DNA of 64,000 bases. Source: Paenibacillus koleovorans NBRC 103111 (GTDB lineage: Bacteria; Bacillota; Bacilli; Paenibacillales; NBRC-103111). The position numbers and the translations under genes are program-made. Shown piece by piece: positions 17,927 through 26,927 of the stretch (positions are counted from its first letter, which is position 1; every line of letters starts with the position of its first letter). Location of the stretch: contig NZ_BIMA01000023.1 in the NCBI RefSeq assembly GCF_004000845.1, positions 1 through 64,000 on the forward strand. The letters run 5' to 3'. Below the pieces are notes generated by a model. The model was not told the origin of the DNA, ran no database searches, and saw only the letters and a program-made list of their open reading frames with translations.

Positions 17927-17957
17927 TTGACTTGGAGTTGACTCCAGGTTGTACAAT
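17927..17957 (+). promoter_or_regulatory. MerR-type autoregulated promoter
   Basis: TTGACT (17927-17932) and TACAAT (17952-17957) are separated by 19 bases containing the perfect dyad TGGAGT-TG-ACTCCA. It drives the MerR gene and shares sequence with the divergent SDR promoter. Confidence 0.82.
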
Positions 17958-17990
17958 GGAGACTACAGGACTATGGAGGGAAAGAAGACC

Positions 17991-18413
17991 ATGAACGAAG
18001 CAGAAACGTACACGATCAAAGAGGCTGCCGAGCTTACCGGACTTCCCGCGGATACTCTTCGATACTATGAGAAAATCGGTTTGCTGCCTCATGCAGAGCG
18101 GAGGCCGAACAGCCATCGCTTGTATCGTGCCGAAGATCTGGAGACGATGCGGATGATCGCTTGCTATAAGAAAACAGGTCTTTCCTTGGAAAGCATGAAG
18201 CCCTTCCTTACCCTCCGGCGGGATGATCCTATAACCGACTACCCGGAGCTGGTTGCGCTGGCGGAAGAGCACAAACGCCACATCGAGCAGCAAATTGCTT
18301 CGCTGCAGCAAATTGTCGTCTTCCTGGATATGAGGCTGTTGCAAGTCCGGACCGATCCGGAACCTGGGAGCTGCACCTTGCCGGAACCGCCCAAAGGCCG
18401 ACCGCCTGTCTAA
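17991..18413 (+). CDS. MerR-family transcriptional regulator
   Basis: 140 aa from the chosen start. YTIKEAAELTGLPADTLRYYEKIGLL and NSHRLYRAEDLETMRMI are a standard MerR winged helix; a coiled coil follows (EEHKRHIEQQIASLQQIVVF), and the tail has a single Cys (SCTLPEPP). The subclass resembles AdhR-like aldehyde/electrophile regulators that sit next to oxidoreductases. The start at 17991 is chosen because GGAGGGAAAG lies upstream; the open frame begins at 17949, which overlaps the -10. It is divergent from, and presumably controls, the SDR gene. Confidence 0.9.
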   Translation: MNEAETYTIKEAAELTGLPADTLRYYEKIGLLPHAERRPNSHRLYRAEDLETMRMIACYKKTGLSLESMKPFLTLRRDDPITDYPELVALAEEHKRHIEQQIASLQQIVVFLDMRLLQVRTDPEPGSCTLPEPPKGRPPV

Positions 18414-18459
18414 ACTTTACATGATTTGCGCCGTAGAACTGAATGCAAGTAAGCACAAG

Positions 18460-18494
18460 CTGCAAGCCGCCGACAGGATGTCGGCGGCTTGCAG
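18460..18494. terminator. Strong stem-loop between convergent genes
   Basis: CTGCAAGCCGCCGA (18460-18473) pairs perfectly with TCGGCGGCTTGCAG (18481-18494), 14-base stem, 7-base loop. It lies between the plus-strand MerR gene and the minus-strand lyase gene. There is no good T-tract on either side, so it may be an inefficient bidirectional terminator or 3' stabiliser. Confidence 0.6.
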
Positions 18495-18519
18495 GCTTGC
18501 AGCTTATGTTGAGAAGCCG

Positions 18520-21500
18520 TTAATGATTGGGCGTTCGCACCTCAATCTGCTGGGTTCGGCTCAGACCGTACACATTATCGGTTACCGTCAGTACGGCGGT
18601 TCCCGGCTTCTTGGCCAGCGCCTTGCCGTTCGGGAGGAAGGCCAGCACGGTGGTGTTGCTGGTCGTGATTTCCACGCCCGCAGGAGCTGCGGCGACGACG
18701 CGGCCATCCGCGAATGTGTATGAAGCCGTCAGCTTACGTTGGTCGCCCGGCTTCCAGACCGCCGGCGCGTCGATGCGAACCGAGATTGGCGTCGGACTAA
18801 AGATACCGACCTCCGTGTAGTTGTTCCATAGACTCGCGGAGTTTCCGAAGCCGTTGATCCGGACGTACCGGGCCTGAGCGGCCGAGGCGAAGTGGAACAC
18901 CTCCGGCTCCGAGCTCAACCCGCTGCTGGACCCGCTCGGATAGGCGAGGCTCCAGTTCATTCCGTCGAGCGACGTCTCGATGTTGAAATACGCGAGGCGC
19001 GTATGCCCGTTGAAGAATGCGATCGAGACGGCGCCGACCTCCCGAGCCTGGCCGAGATCATATTGGATCCACTGATGACCCTCCGAGGTCCAGCGTGAAT
19101 TCAGGTCGCCGTCCAACGTCTTCTCCGGCGTGTAGCCGAGGTTCGCCTGCGGCGACGCGCTCGCGGTGACGCCCGTCACAGGGAGGCGGTTGATCGCAGG
19201 CGGATCGCCGAGGATCGGGCCGAGCACGAAGGCGACGGTGTATCGGTTGATCCTCTCCGGTTGCTGTGGATCGGCGACGTAGATCAGCGTCCGGCCCGGC
19301 AGCGACTGCGCGGCGGAGAGCGTCGTCGCATGCTCGGAGACGGCGGCAACCGTAGGCACGTCCGTCACCTCGAATGGGATGACGTACTCGTAGTACGTCA
19401 TCGTCGGGCGGAAGCCTTCGATCGGCACACCGTTCACCGTAACGCTCTGCACGGTCGGCAGCGGCGCAGCCGCCGGTAGTGCGCCGTCCGGAATCGACCA
19501 CGACTCCATTGGAACGAAGAGCGGTGATTGCTGCGGCAGGGGCTCCTCTTCCGTAAGCGGCACCAACCAGACGGCAATGTTAGCCTGCTCGATCCCCGTC
19601 GCGTGAATCGACAGCTTATTCACACCGTAGTTGATCCGCTGGCCCGGCGGGTTGGGCAGACCAGGCAGCGGCGCAGCGGGCATCGCCGAGAAGACCGCGC
19701 CTACGGGTGCTTCCAGCATTTTCACATAGAGCTTCTTATCCTTACGGGATAATATCGCTGCGCGGCCGTTCTCGATAACGGAGATCGACGCCTCCGTGTG
19801 CATGAACCAGTACAGCTCCGACGACGCGTTCAGTGTGAGTTCGTCCTGGACGATTAGCTGCTTGCGCTCCCCTGTCAGCATAAGGCCGCGTCGATACGAG
19901 ACCGCGTCGTTCGGGTATCGCTCCGTCAGATCGACGATGCCGAAGGCTCCGCGAGGCTTCGACTCGCTGCGGGTCAGCGGCGCTCTCGCGGCGTGATCCT
20001 GCATATGCACCGGGTTGCTGTGCGGATTGATCACGATCGTGTTGTGCCCCTGAAGTCCCTTGCGATAATACGTCCAACGCGTACCCTCGCCGCTAAGCTG
20101 CCAGTAACCGGGCAGGCTGTAATTCTCGTTGCCGATATCCAGCGCCCAGCGCTCGCCCAGCGCATCGAAGATGAACGATCCCGCATCCAGATCGTTATGG
20201 CTGAGCAGCGCCTCATCCAGCCCCCGCATCGCGGCATAGGTACCGTTCGGGTCGGCCCAAGAGCTTCGCATCGCAATCATCTCGGGACCGTGGAAGGCGC
20301 GATCCAGTGCGGTCGGCTGGGTATCGAACATCCCCGGCTCGTAGAACAACAGGTAGAGTGGCGAGGAGATCTGATGCTCGCGATACAATTGACCCGCATA
20401 CCAGGCGAGCTCCGGCCGCTGGTAGAAGTCAGCCAGCCAGAGCGACTGCGGGGACGGCACGGGCGCATTGTCGTCGTCGCCGAAGTTGAACGTGCCGCCC
20501 GGGCCGTGCAGATGCAGTGGGTACTCGCCAATTGCTTCCATGCCCTCGAGCTCACTCAGTCCGTAGTCAGTGCCGAGGGTGCTGTGCAGTCCCGCCAAGT
20601 ACAGGTACAGCGGCTGCGTGCCGTACCGCCAGTAGTGCGGTCCCTCCGGCCAACCGCCGTCCTCGGATACATATCGGAGTGCCTGCTGCAGCTTGCGATA
20701 GGTGCCCTGCAGCACCTCCGCCGCTTCCGCGCCGATCGTGCCGCTCTCCCGGAACATGGCCAGCGCTAGCACGCCGAAGCTTCCGTTATTGACGAAATTA
20801 ATGTTGTTTCGCTCTCCGTTATGCGTGAATTGCCCTCGATACCACCCGAGCGCATGGGAGAAAATATACTCGCTGACCATAGCCTCTATCGTCTGACGCT
20901 CCGTCGGAGTCATCTCCTGGTACAGCCAGTCGTAGGCGAGGCCGACGGCGTTGGCGATCGGAGCCAAGGAAAGCATATTATTGAACTGGCCCGGCCACTG
21001 ACTGACAGGCATGTCGTTAGCCATATACATCAAATGGGCGATGGCCCGATTCGCGTAGACGGGATCCTCGGTGAGCTGGTACATAAGAGCCGTCTGATAC
21101 AGAATCGCCGTGCCCGGGCCGGTGCTCGGCTCAGCGACGAACGCGTCAACTACCGACTTCAGGTCGTTCACCCAATCTGACATGTACGGATCCGTGGCGA
21201 TCAAGCTGCGAATATGGGCGAACCGGTCCGCGTCGGCCAGTACACGCGGATGCACGTTGCCGCCCGAGACAGCGTCGAGATTGGCCGCGAAGTCGGTCGG
21301 CGCCGGCACGACGAAGATGTGCACCGTGTCCTCCGTCGGCAGGCCGCCTGCGGTAGACACGGCGACGCGAAAGCGGTCGTAGCCGATGAAGCCGGATGGC
21401 GGCGTGTAGGTGAAGCTGCCGTTCGACTGCACGGTCGCCGCTCCGCCGCTCTCCGGCGCGCTCGTCCGTGTCCAGGTGACCGGCTCTGTCGTTGGAGAGA

Positions 21501-23223
21501 GGACCCGTTCGAGGGTTCCGACGAGCGGGGTCCCCTTGTCCGTAGAGTACCAGAGCAGGTCGAGCACCGGTGCTCGCTCAATAGGCTCGACGACAATCGA
21601 GACGATGCCGAACAGAGGCCCCTCCGCCTCTGTCTGAGCCAGGAAGACAAAGTCGTCCGCACCCGTGTAGCCACGAATCGGGATGTAGCGGAACGTACCG
21701 TCCGCGTTGACCGATGCATGGCCATGCTTGGGCTCCGTCGCCTTGGCAAAGGTAATCGCCGCATTCCCGGCATCGAAGGCGGAGAACGCGCCCGCGAGCA
21801 ATCCGTTCTCCTGCACGGTCCCGACGAACGGCTGCACAGTTAGCGACACGGCGGGGGGAATGCCGATCGAGGCGACGACGCTGCGTCGCTGACTGGTCTC
21901 GGTCGACTCGGCCGTAATAACGGCATAGCCGGTAGAATGTCCGTACACGCGTCCGCTTGCGTCGACAGTCGCGACCGCCGGGTCGGACGATGTCCAGATG
22001 AGGGTCTGATTCGCCGCGTTCTCCGGCGTAAAGGCGGCATCTACCTGCGTATCCGCGCCTTCTCCGATTGCGACGACCTGTGGATCCAGCGAGAAGTCCA
22101 CCAGCGGCACATGCTGCTTAATCGAGAAGTCGTCGTACCATACGGTGCCGGTCGAATTCTCGAGGAATGCTTCCAGCGTCGTGACCGGCGCGTTCGGCTG
22201 CACGATGTTGTCCGGCAGCGTGACGACCCGGCTGAAATAGGTCCAATCGTTCGTCCCGTTCACGTTGTTCACGAGTACCACATTCGTCGTGACCGGCCCG
22301 TTGCCCAGGTCACGCTGGTACTGTAAGCGGACGTGGATCGTATTCGACACGTCCTGCGTCTTATACCAGCCGCTGATGAGATACGGCGTGCCAATCTCCA
22401 GCGTTTCGATCCTCTGAAAGACGGCCCCGCGGCTCGCGTTCGGCGGCGCTCCGTCGATGCGCACCGATGCCGTACCGCTGCGGACCGTCCCCGTATCCGC
22501 GGTGAAGACCGGGGTTCCGCTAGGCTTCCAGACTCTGAAATTCGCCGCCCCAACACCGTTCGCCCAGTCGACCGATGCCGTCAGTCGCTCGAATCCGCCG
22601 TTAAGCAGCAGCTCGCCTTCCGGCTCGACGTCCGGCAGCAACTCGTAGAATCGCATATCGTCGAACCACACGGTCCCGTCGACATTCTCGAGGAACGCTT
22701 CGAAGCTAATCGACACCGTCCCTTGCGGGATCTCGAACTCCTTCTCCGCCAGGTTCCAGTCCCTCGATCCGGTGACGGTCCGCGAAAACTGGTTGGCACC
22801 GATGGTCTGGTTGCTACTATTGCGGAACGCGTAGCGCACATAGGTTTTGCCCGTGCCCGACGCATCGTCCGTTTTCATCCAGAAACTCAATCGGAACATC
22901 TTGCCGATGTCTTCCTGGTCCAACCAGACGATCTGCCGGATGGAGGCGCGAGCCGTCGGCAGCGAACTGTTCAACTGGTGGGCATACGTGCCTTCCGCAT
23001 AGACCGCGTCCGTGACGCTGAATTGCACCGTGCCGGTGTACTGGTGGCGCGTCCAACCCGTCGCGTTGCCATTGCCGTCCGTGAGCTCGAAGCTGCCGTT
23101 CGAGAACCGATTCGGCCCCTCGGCGGCATACACGGCACGCGGGCCCAAGTAAGAAACGATAGAGAACAGCAATGCGAATGACAATAGCAAGGCCACATGT
23201 TTTTTACCGTAACTAATCCTCAT
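18520..23223 (-). CDS. Large secreted modular polysaccharide lyase, heparinase II/III type
   Basis: 1567 aa. It has a signal peptide (KKHVALLLSFALLFSIVSYL, cleavage near AVYAAEG). Modules in order: two CBM4/9-like jelly rolls (about 38-200 and 205-375, each ending with a WFDD/WYDD motif), a Big_2 Ig-like repeat (378-455), two cadherin-like Ig repeats (460-650), a lyase with an alpha/alpha toroid plus beta-sandwich (655-1190), a beta domain, an F5/8C discoidin domain (1305-1450), and a final Ig-like domain. Likely catalytic positions are Asn in FVNNGSFG near 809, Tyr in WPEGPHYWRYG near 858 and His in LSHNDLDAGSF near 1008, as in PL12/PL15/PL17-like lyases. It should eliminate a uronic-acid polysaccharide outside the cell; substrate unknown. 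It ends the second uptake operon. Confidence 0.82.
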   Translation of the reverse strand: MRISYGKKHVALLLSFALLFSIVSYLGPRAVYAAEGPNRFSNGSFELTDGNGNATGWTRHQYTGTVQFSVTDAVYAEGTYAHQLNSSLPTARASIRQIVWLDQEDIGKMFRLSFWMKTDDASGTGKTYVRYAFRNSSNQTIGANQFSRTVTGSRDWNLAEKEFEIPQGTVSISFEAFLENVDGTVWFDDMRFYELLPDVEPEGELLLNGGFERLTASVDWANGVGAANFRVWKPSGTPVFTADTGTVRSGTASVRIDGAPPNASRGAVFQRIETLEIGTPYLISGWYKTQDVSNTIHVRLQYQRDLGNGPVTTNVVLVNNVNGTNDWTYFSRVVTLPDNIVQPNAPVTTLEAFLENSTGTVWYDDFSIKQHVPLVDFSLDPQVVAIGEGADTQVDAAFTPENAANQTLIWTSSDPAVATVDASGRVYGHSTGYAVITAESTETSQRRSVVASIGIPPAVSLTVQPFVGTVQENGLLAGAFSAFDAGNAAITFAKATEPKHGHASVNADGTFRYIPIRGYTGADDFVFLAQTEAEGPLFGIVSIVVEPIERAPVLDLLWYSTDKGTPLVGTLERVLSPTTEPVTWTRTSAPESGGAATVQSNGSFTYTPPSGFIGYDRFRVAVSTAGGLPTEDTVHIFVVPAPTDFAANLDAVSGGNVHPRVLADADRFAHIRSLIATDPYMSDWVNDLKSVVDAFVAEPSTGPGTAILYQTALMYQLTEDPVYANRAIAHLMYMANDMPVSQWPGQFNNMLSLAPIANAVGLAYDWLYQEMTPTERQTIEAMVSEYIFSHALGWYRGQFTHNGERNNINFVNNGSFGVLALAMFRESGTIGAEAAEVLQGTYRKLQQALRYVSEDGGWPEGPHYWRYGTQPLYLYLAGLHSTLGTDYGLSELEGMEAIGEYPLHLHGPGGTFNFGDDDNAPVPSPQSLWLADFYQRPELAWYAGQLYREHQISSPLYLLFYEPGMFDTQPTALDRAFHGPEMIAMRSSWADPNGTYAAMRGLDEALLSHNDLDAGSFIFDALGERWALDIGNENYSLPGYWQLSGEGTRWTYYRKGLQGHNTIVINPHSNPVHMQDHAARAPLTRSESKPRGAFGIVDLTERYPNDAVSYRRGLMLTGERKQLIVQDELTLNASSELYWFMHTEASISVIENGRAAILSRKDKKLYVKMLEAPVGAVFSAMPAAPLPGLPNPPGQRINYGVNKLSIHATGIEQANIAVWLVPLTEEEPLPQQSPLFVPMESWSIPDGALPAAAPLPTVQSVTVNGVPIEGFRPTMTYYEYVIPFEVTDVPTVAAVSEHATTLSAAQSLPGRTLIYVADPQQPERINRYTVAFVLGPILGDPPAINRLPVTGVTASASPQANLGYTPEKTLDGDLNSRWTSEGHQWIQYDLGQAREVGAVSIAFFNGHTRLAYFNIETSLDGMNWSLAYPSGSSSGLSSEPEVFHFASAAQARYVRINGFGNSASLWNNYTEVGIFSPTPISVRIDAPAVWKPGDQRKLTASYTFADGRVVAAAPAGVEITTSNTTVLAFLPNGKALAKKPGTAVLTVTDNVYGLSRTQQIEVRTPNH

Positions 23224-23266
23224 CGTCCGATGATCCTCCCTTAAATGAATACGCACGCTACCAATT

Positions 23267-23326
23267 TTAATGGAGGAGGTAGGTGCACAAACTATTCCTT
23301 ACATGAACCGGGTTATCCCTCTTCAT
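23267..23326 (-). CDS. Possible 19-aa leader peptide upstream of the lyase gene
   Basis: An ATG preceded at 7 bases by AGGGAGG, a near-perfect ribosome-binding site, opens a 19-codon frame (MKRDNPVHVRNSLCTYLLH) that stops 43 bases before the lyase start. The lyase itself has the same GGGAGGATC sequence but with a longer spacing. A leader role is inferred only from the good translation signal and position. It could equally be a chance frame. Confidence 0.35.
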   Translation of the reverse strand: MKRDNPVHVRNSLCTYLLH

Positions 23327-23349
23327 TATCGATCCTCCCTCAAGTTTGT

Positions 23350-23363
23350 TGTAAGCGCCATCA
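23350..23363. promoter_or_regulatory. cre-like site upstream of the lyase gene
   Basis: TGTAAGCGCCATCA matches the CcpA cre consensus at all but one position (C for T at position 10). It lies upstream of the lyase gene and the short leader frame. This suggests carbon catabolite repression of the secreted lyase. Neighbouring promoter elements were not convincing. Confidence 0.45.
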
Positions 23364-23515
23364 TTTGAAGTGAAGCAACCTCTTGAGTTTGCGACCCGGC
23401 GCATGGACAAGCATGCTGAACCATGTGGCTCAGCCCGGCAACACCCCCTTTCAGCACTTGAGCCCGACTCTAGTTCACCTTGCCTCCCTCGGCGGAAGCC
23501 TTTTCTCGCGTTCAT

Positions 23516-24286
23516 TTAAAAGGGCAAATCGTTTATAGAATCCGAAGTGATGCGAATCGTTCGGTCATCTATCCATTCCGCCTGATTCTCGTTCCACTTT
23601 GTCATAGAAGGCCGCTCATTATATCGAATTTCCAATATAAATGGCGCCGCAAAAGCGGTAAACGGTTCTATTTCCTGATGACGACTCACCGCTCTGGCCG
23701 ATGCTTCACGGACAAGCGAGCAAGCTGCGTCTGCAGATAGATGCTCTGCTTCCTCCAACCCCTTCCCTCGCTTCACTACTGCCAATTCAATGTCGGGAAT
23801 AAAGCATCTCGCCTCGGCTGCAGCTTTGTCATCACCTGCCAGCAATATCGTTGGCACGCCTTGAAGGCCCGCTACCAAAGCTCTTACGGCAAATTCTCCG
23901 ACATACACATCGTTTAAGCGGTAATAAACAATATTTCGCGAATTGAAGGTGTGACATAGCGGGGCATGAAACGTACCTGCCATCGCATGCTGACCTACGA
24001 ATAACATAGCCGCATATCCTGATAAGTTAAAATACGGCTTCTGCTGAGGAGGAATATAGGTTGCCCCCCTTAAATCCTCCTCATCAAGCCCGCCCGAACC
24101 ATGGCCGTCCCATACAACAACCTCAGCCTCTGAATCAATCGATCGAATTCCCTCTATACAAGCATTTGCTTCTGCAGCCAATTGTTTCATGGAAGAATAC
24201 TTCCTGGCCCTGTTCTCTGTTCTTGTCTGAGCAAAAGAATCCGTACCTGCTACACCTTCCAAATCGGTTAAAATAAAATACTTCAT
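23516..24286 (-). CDS. M55-family D-aminopeptidase (DppA-like)
   Basis: 256 aa. The metal-binding residues of Bacillus subtilis DppA align well: Asp8 and Glu10 (TDLEG), His62 (WDGHGSGG), His100 (VGQHAMAG) and Glu131 (VGEF). DppA is a zinc decameric D-aminopeptidase releasing N-terminal D-amino acids. AGGGGTG precedes the ATG. Here the gene lies between a sugar-type binding protein and a polysaccharide lyase, which is unusual for a peptidase and suggests the imported ligand may be peptide-linked or wall-derived. That link is inference from position. Confidence 0.88.
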   Translation of the reverse strand: MKYFILTDLEGVAGTDSFAQTRTENRARKYSSMKQLAAEANACIEGIRSIDSEAEVVVWDGHGSGGLDEEDLRGATYIPPQQKPYFNLSGYAAMLFVGQHAMAGTFHAPLCHTFNSRNIVYYRLNDVYVGEFAVRALVAGLQGVPTILLAGDDKAAAEARCFIPDIELAVVKRGKGLEEAEHLSADAACSLVREASARAVSRHQEIEPFTAFAAPFILEIRYNERPSMTKWNENQAEWIDDRTIRITSDSINDLPF

Positions 24287-24309
24287 TTGTTCGCACCCCT
24301 AAGGTATAA

Positions 24310-24345
24310 ACGGTCAGACCTCAAATCACTCTGAAGTCTGACCGT
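24310..24345 (-). terminator. Stem-loop after the second binding-protein gene
   Basis: ACGGTCAGAC (24310-24319) pairs perfectly with GTCTGACCGT (24336-24345). On the minus strand it is followed by only a short TTTATA run. Its place directly after the binding-protein gene suggests partial termination or mRNA stabilisation, so that binding protein is made in excess over the enzymes downstream. Confidence 0.6.
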
Positions 24346-24378
24346 CTTGTTCATTTCAATAGGCTTCGTTGCCAATCC

Positions 24379-25911
24379 TTACTTGCCGGAGGGAATATAA
24401 ATTTGGCCTGATTTGCTGTTATACAAGGCCGTCGCCTCGTCAATTGCGGCCTGACCTCCGCGTTTGAGCCATTCCTGAATAATCGTGTCATAATAATCGA
24501 TCGGTGCGGCGCCGACGATGATACGCGCTACTCCGTCCATCCAGATCGGCGGCGGCGTGTCGACTCCTGGATTAATATCCGGGTTGGCGGACAGCGCCTT
24601 CAGCGGCAACATGAACTTGATGCTGTCTCTGCCCTCTTTGGACAGGATGTTCTCGAACGCTTTGACCAGTCCTGGACCGCTTGGTTCTCTGAGGATAGCT
24701 AGCGGGTTGTTAAAGTCTCTCTCCTTAACCATCCAAAGCCAACCGACCCTGTAACCTTCCTCGTCTTCCTCCTTCTTGTTTGCAGGCGCCTTGTATTGCG
24801 CGGGGTCTCCGCCGTAGGTGAAGAAATTCTTACCTTCTTGCGTCACTTGCCAATCAATAAATTCGATCAATCGGCCGACATCGACTTTGGTTCTTGCGTT
24901 GAAATAGAAGGCCATAATGGAAGGATCGTATATGAAGTGCCCGCCTTTACCGTCAGGACCTGTCGGCGACGGGATGATCGCCACCTCCGCGCCAGGCACA
25001 TTCCCCTTCACTTCTTTCTCCCGTCCGATAAAATCGGATCCGTTCATCGACCACATGCCGCCTTTGCCGGCCAGAATCGCATTGGTGGAATCCGTTGCCG
25101 TCAACGTAACAAATTCCTTGTGAATCAAGCCTTCTTCATACAGCTTGCGATGGAACGCCACGGCTTCTTTGCCTTTGTTGCCCGCCATAAACTTTGGCAC
25201 TACTTTGCCGTTGTAATATTCCCACTGATAAGGCAGCGCGTCGAAGGCGCCGAAGAATGTATCCGAATATTTGAAGTTGGCGCGCATCACGAACGGCTGC
25301 TCGACGCCCATCGATTTGAAGGCTCGCAACACTTGCACATACTCGTCCAGCGTACGAGGAGTACCGAGCCCTGCTTTTTTCACCAAGTCCATCCGAACAT
25401 TCATCGCTCTGCGGTTCGGATTATTCAGGTAATCCGGGATTGCATAGATTTTGCCGTTATATGTTACCGCGTCCCAGGCTGCCTTGGGGACGACCTTCAA
25501 CAGATTGGGTCCGTGCTTCTTCAGCAAGTCATTCAGCGGCAGGAAGACATCGTTCTCGATCGCGCCGGCCAATTCGGGACCGAAGAGATAGGACCCGGCG
25601 TTCACAATATCCGGAATGTCACCCGATGCGAACATGACGTTCATGCGTTCAACCCACTGCGCATTCGGGATCAGGCGAATATCGAACTTCGTATTCGTAA
25701 GCTCCTCCAGCTTCACCTTGTTCGGTTCCTTGTTGATATCCGGCAGACCTACCACAAACGGATTGTTGAAGTCCCGCATCGAAATCGTAAATTCCAGCGG
25801 AGGCAAATCCTCCTTCGCAACCGGCTGCTCCGTTGCAGCGGGAGTCCCGCTGCAAGCCACGAGCGAGACCGCAATCAGGAAAACAAACGCCACAACCAAA
25901 ATTTTCTTCAT
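24379..25911 (-). CDS. LplA-type ABC transporter solute-binding lipoprotein
   Basis: 510 aa, close in length to B. subtilis LplA. The signal peptide MKKILVVAFVFLIAVSLVAC ends in a lipobox with Cys20, then a Thr/Ala/Pro linker. The mature part has the features of the large family 1 binding proteins that serve LplB/LplC permeases (NPNRRAMNVRMDLVKKAGL near 175, GRLIEFIDWQVTQEGKNFF near 350). It captures an oligosaccharide outside the cell. It lies downstream of both permease genes and is followed by a stem-loop. The ATG stands about 12 bases after GGGG, a rather long spacing. Confidence 0.9.
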   Translation of the reverse strand: MKKILVVAFVFLIAVSLVACSGTPAATEQPVAKEDLPPLEFTISMRDFNNPFVVGLPDINKEPNKVKLEELTNTKFDIRLIPNAQWVERMNVMFASGDIPDIVNAGSYLFGPELAGAIENDVFLPLNDLLKKHGPNLLKVVPKAAWDAVTYNGKIYAIPDYLNNPNRRAMNVRMDLVKKAGLGTPRTLDEYVQVLRAFKSMGVEQPFVMRANFKYSDTFFGAFDALPYQWEYYNGKVVPKFMAGNKGKEAVAFHRKLYEEGLIHKEFVTLTATDSTNAILAGKGGMWSMNGSDFIGREKEVKGNVPGAEVAIIPSPTGPDGKGGHFIYDPSIMAFYFNARTKVDVGRLIEFIDWQVTQEGKNFFTYGGDPAQYKAPANKKEEDEEGYRVGWLWMVKERDFNNPLAILREPSGPGLVKAFENILSKEGRDSIKFMLPLKALSANPDINPGVDTPPPIWMDGVARIIVGAAPIDYYDTIIQEWLKRGGQAAIDEATALYNSKSGQIYIPSGK

Positions 25912-26036
25912 TTGCTCATCGTCCCCTTTTTCTCAAAATTTGAATCCGCTTACAGCTTCAACTTAACATGACGATTACTAAATTTATATGTGAAAAAGTA
26001 ATGTCGACTTGGTGTTTTTTAAGTTCGGAACGAACC

Positions 26037-26909
26037 TTATCCCTTAATCCCGCCAAGCAGTGCGCCCTTCACAAAGTATTTCTGAACGAACGGATACACG
26101 GCAATGATCGGCAGCGAAGCGACCATAATCGCCGCCATCTTGACCCCTTCGGGAGACATGTACATCGATAATTCCGTCGATACGTCGAACGTGCTCTTAT
26201 CCTCGATCAGCAACTGCCTGAGTTTGATTTGCAGAGGGTACAATTTCCGGTTTTCGATGTACATCAATGCGTTGAGATAGGAATTCCAATGAGATACCGC
26301 ATAGAAAATGCTAAGTGTAGCGAGCGCCGGCTTGGACAGCGGCAGCACAATGGAAGACAAAATCCGCAGCTCGGAGCAGCCGTCGATCCGGCCGGAGTCG
26401 ATCAGCTCAGACGGAATGTTCATGAAGAACGACCGCATGATGAAGAAATTGAACGCGCTGATGGCAGACGGGATAATGAGCGCCGCCAGGCTGTTGAGCA
26501 ACCCGAGCTTCTGTACTAGCAAATAAGCAGGAATGAGCGAAGGACTGAAGATCATCGTGAACATGATCAGGAACAGAATCACCTTTCTCCCCGAATACTC
26601 GGGCCGTGATAACGGATAGGCAAGCGAAGCCGTCAGCAACAGATTGACGAATGTACCGAATGTGGCGAGAAACGCTGATATTCCGAATGCCCGCAGAATG
26701 GATTGATCCTTCATAATGTGCTGGTAGTTACTCAACGTAAATTCGACCGGCCAAAAAAGAACTTCCCCTCTCTGGATGGCGCCTGATCCGCTGAACGATT
26801 GCGATAATACATGAATGACCGGCATCAAGCACAGCGCAGCGGCGACAATCAAGAAGACGGTGTTGAATGCGATGAACACTTTTCTCCCGGGACTAGCTCT
26901 CCAATACAT
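26037..26909 (-). CDS. Carbohydrate ABC transporter permease, LplC/YtcP type
   Basis: 290 aa, six predicted membrane spans. The EAA loop is near residue 176 (SGRIDGCSELRILSSIVLPLSKP) and the C-terminus KYFVKGALLGGIKG is characteristic of LplC-like permeases. The ATG follows GGAGGG at 6-7 bases, 18 bases after the stop of the LplB-type gene. It is one half of the transmembrane channel; the ATPase is not encoded nearby. Confidence 0.92.
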   Translation of the reverse strand: MYWRASPGRKVFIAFNTVFLIVAAALCLMPVIHVLSQSFSGSGAIQRGEVLFWPVEFTLSNYQHIMKDQSILRAFGISAFLATFGTFVNLLLTASLAYPLSRPEYSGRKVILFLIMFTMIFSPSLIPAYLLVQKLGLLNSLAALIIPSAISAFNFFIMRSFFMNIPSELIDSGRIDGCSELRILSSIVLPLSKPALATLSIFYAVSHWNSYLNALMYIENRKLYPLQIKLRQLLIEDKSTFDVSTELSMYMSPEGVKMAAIMVASLPIIAVYPFVQKYFVKGALLGGIKG

Positions 26910-26927
26910 GATGTGCCCTCCTTACGT

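Noticed and set aside
22333-23181. 282-aa plus-strand frame
   Set aside because: Antisense shadow of the lyase gene.
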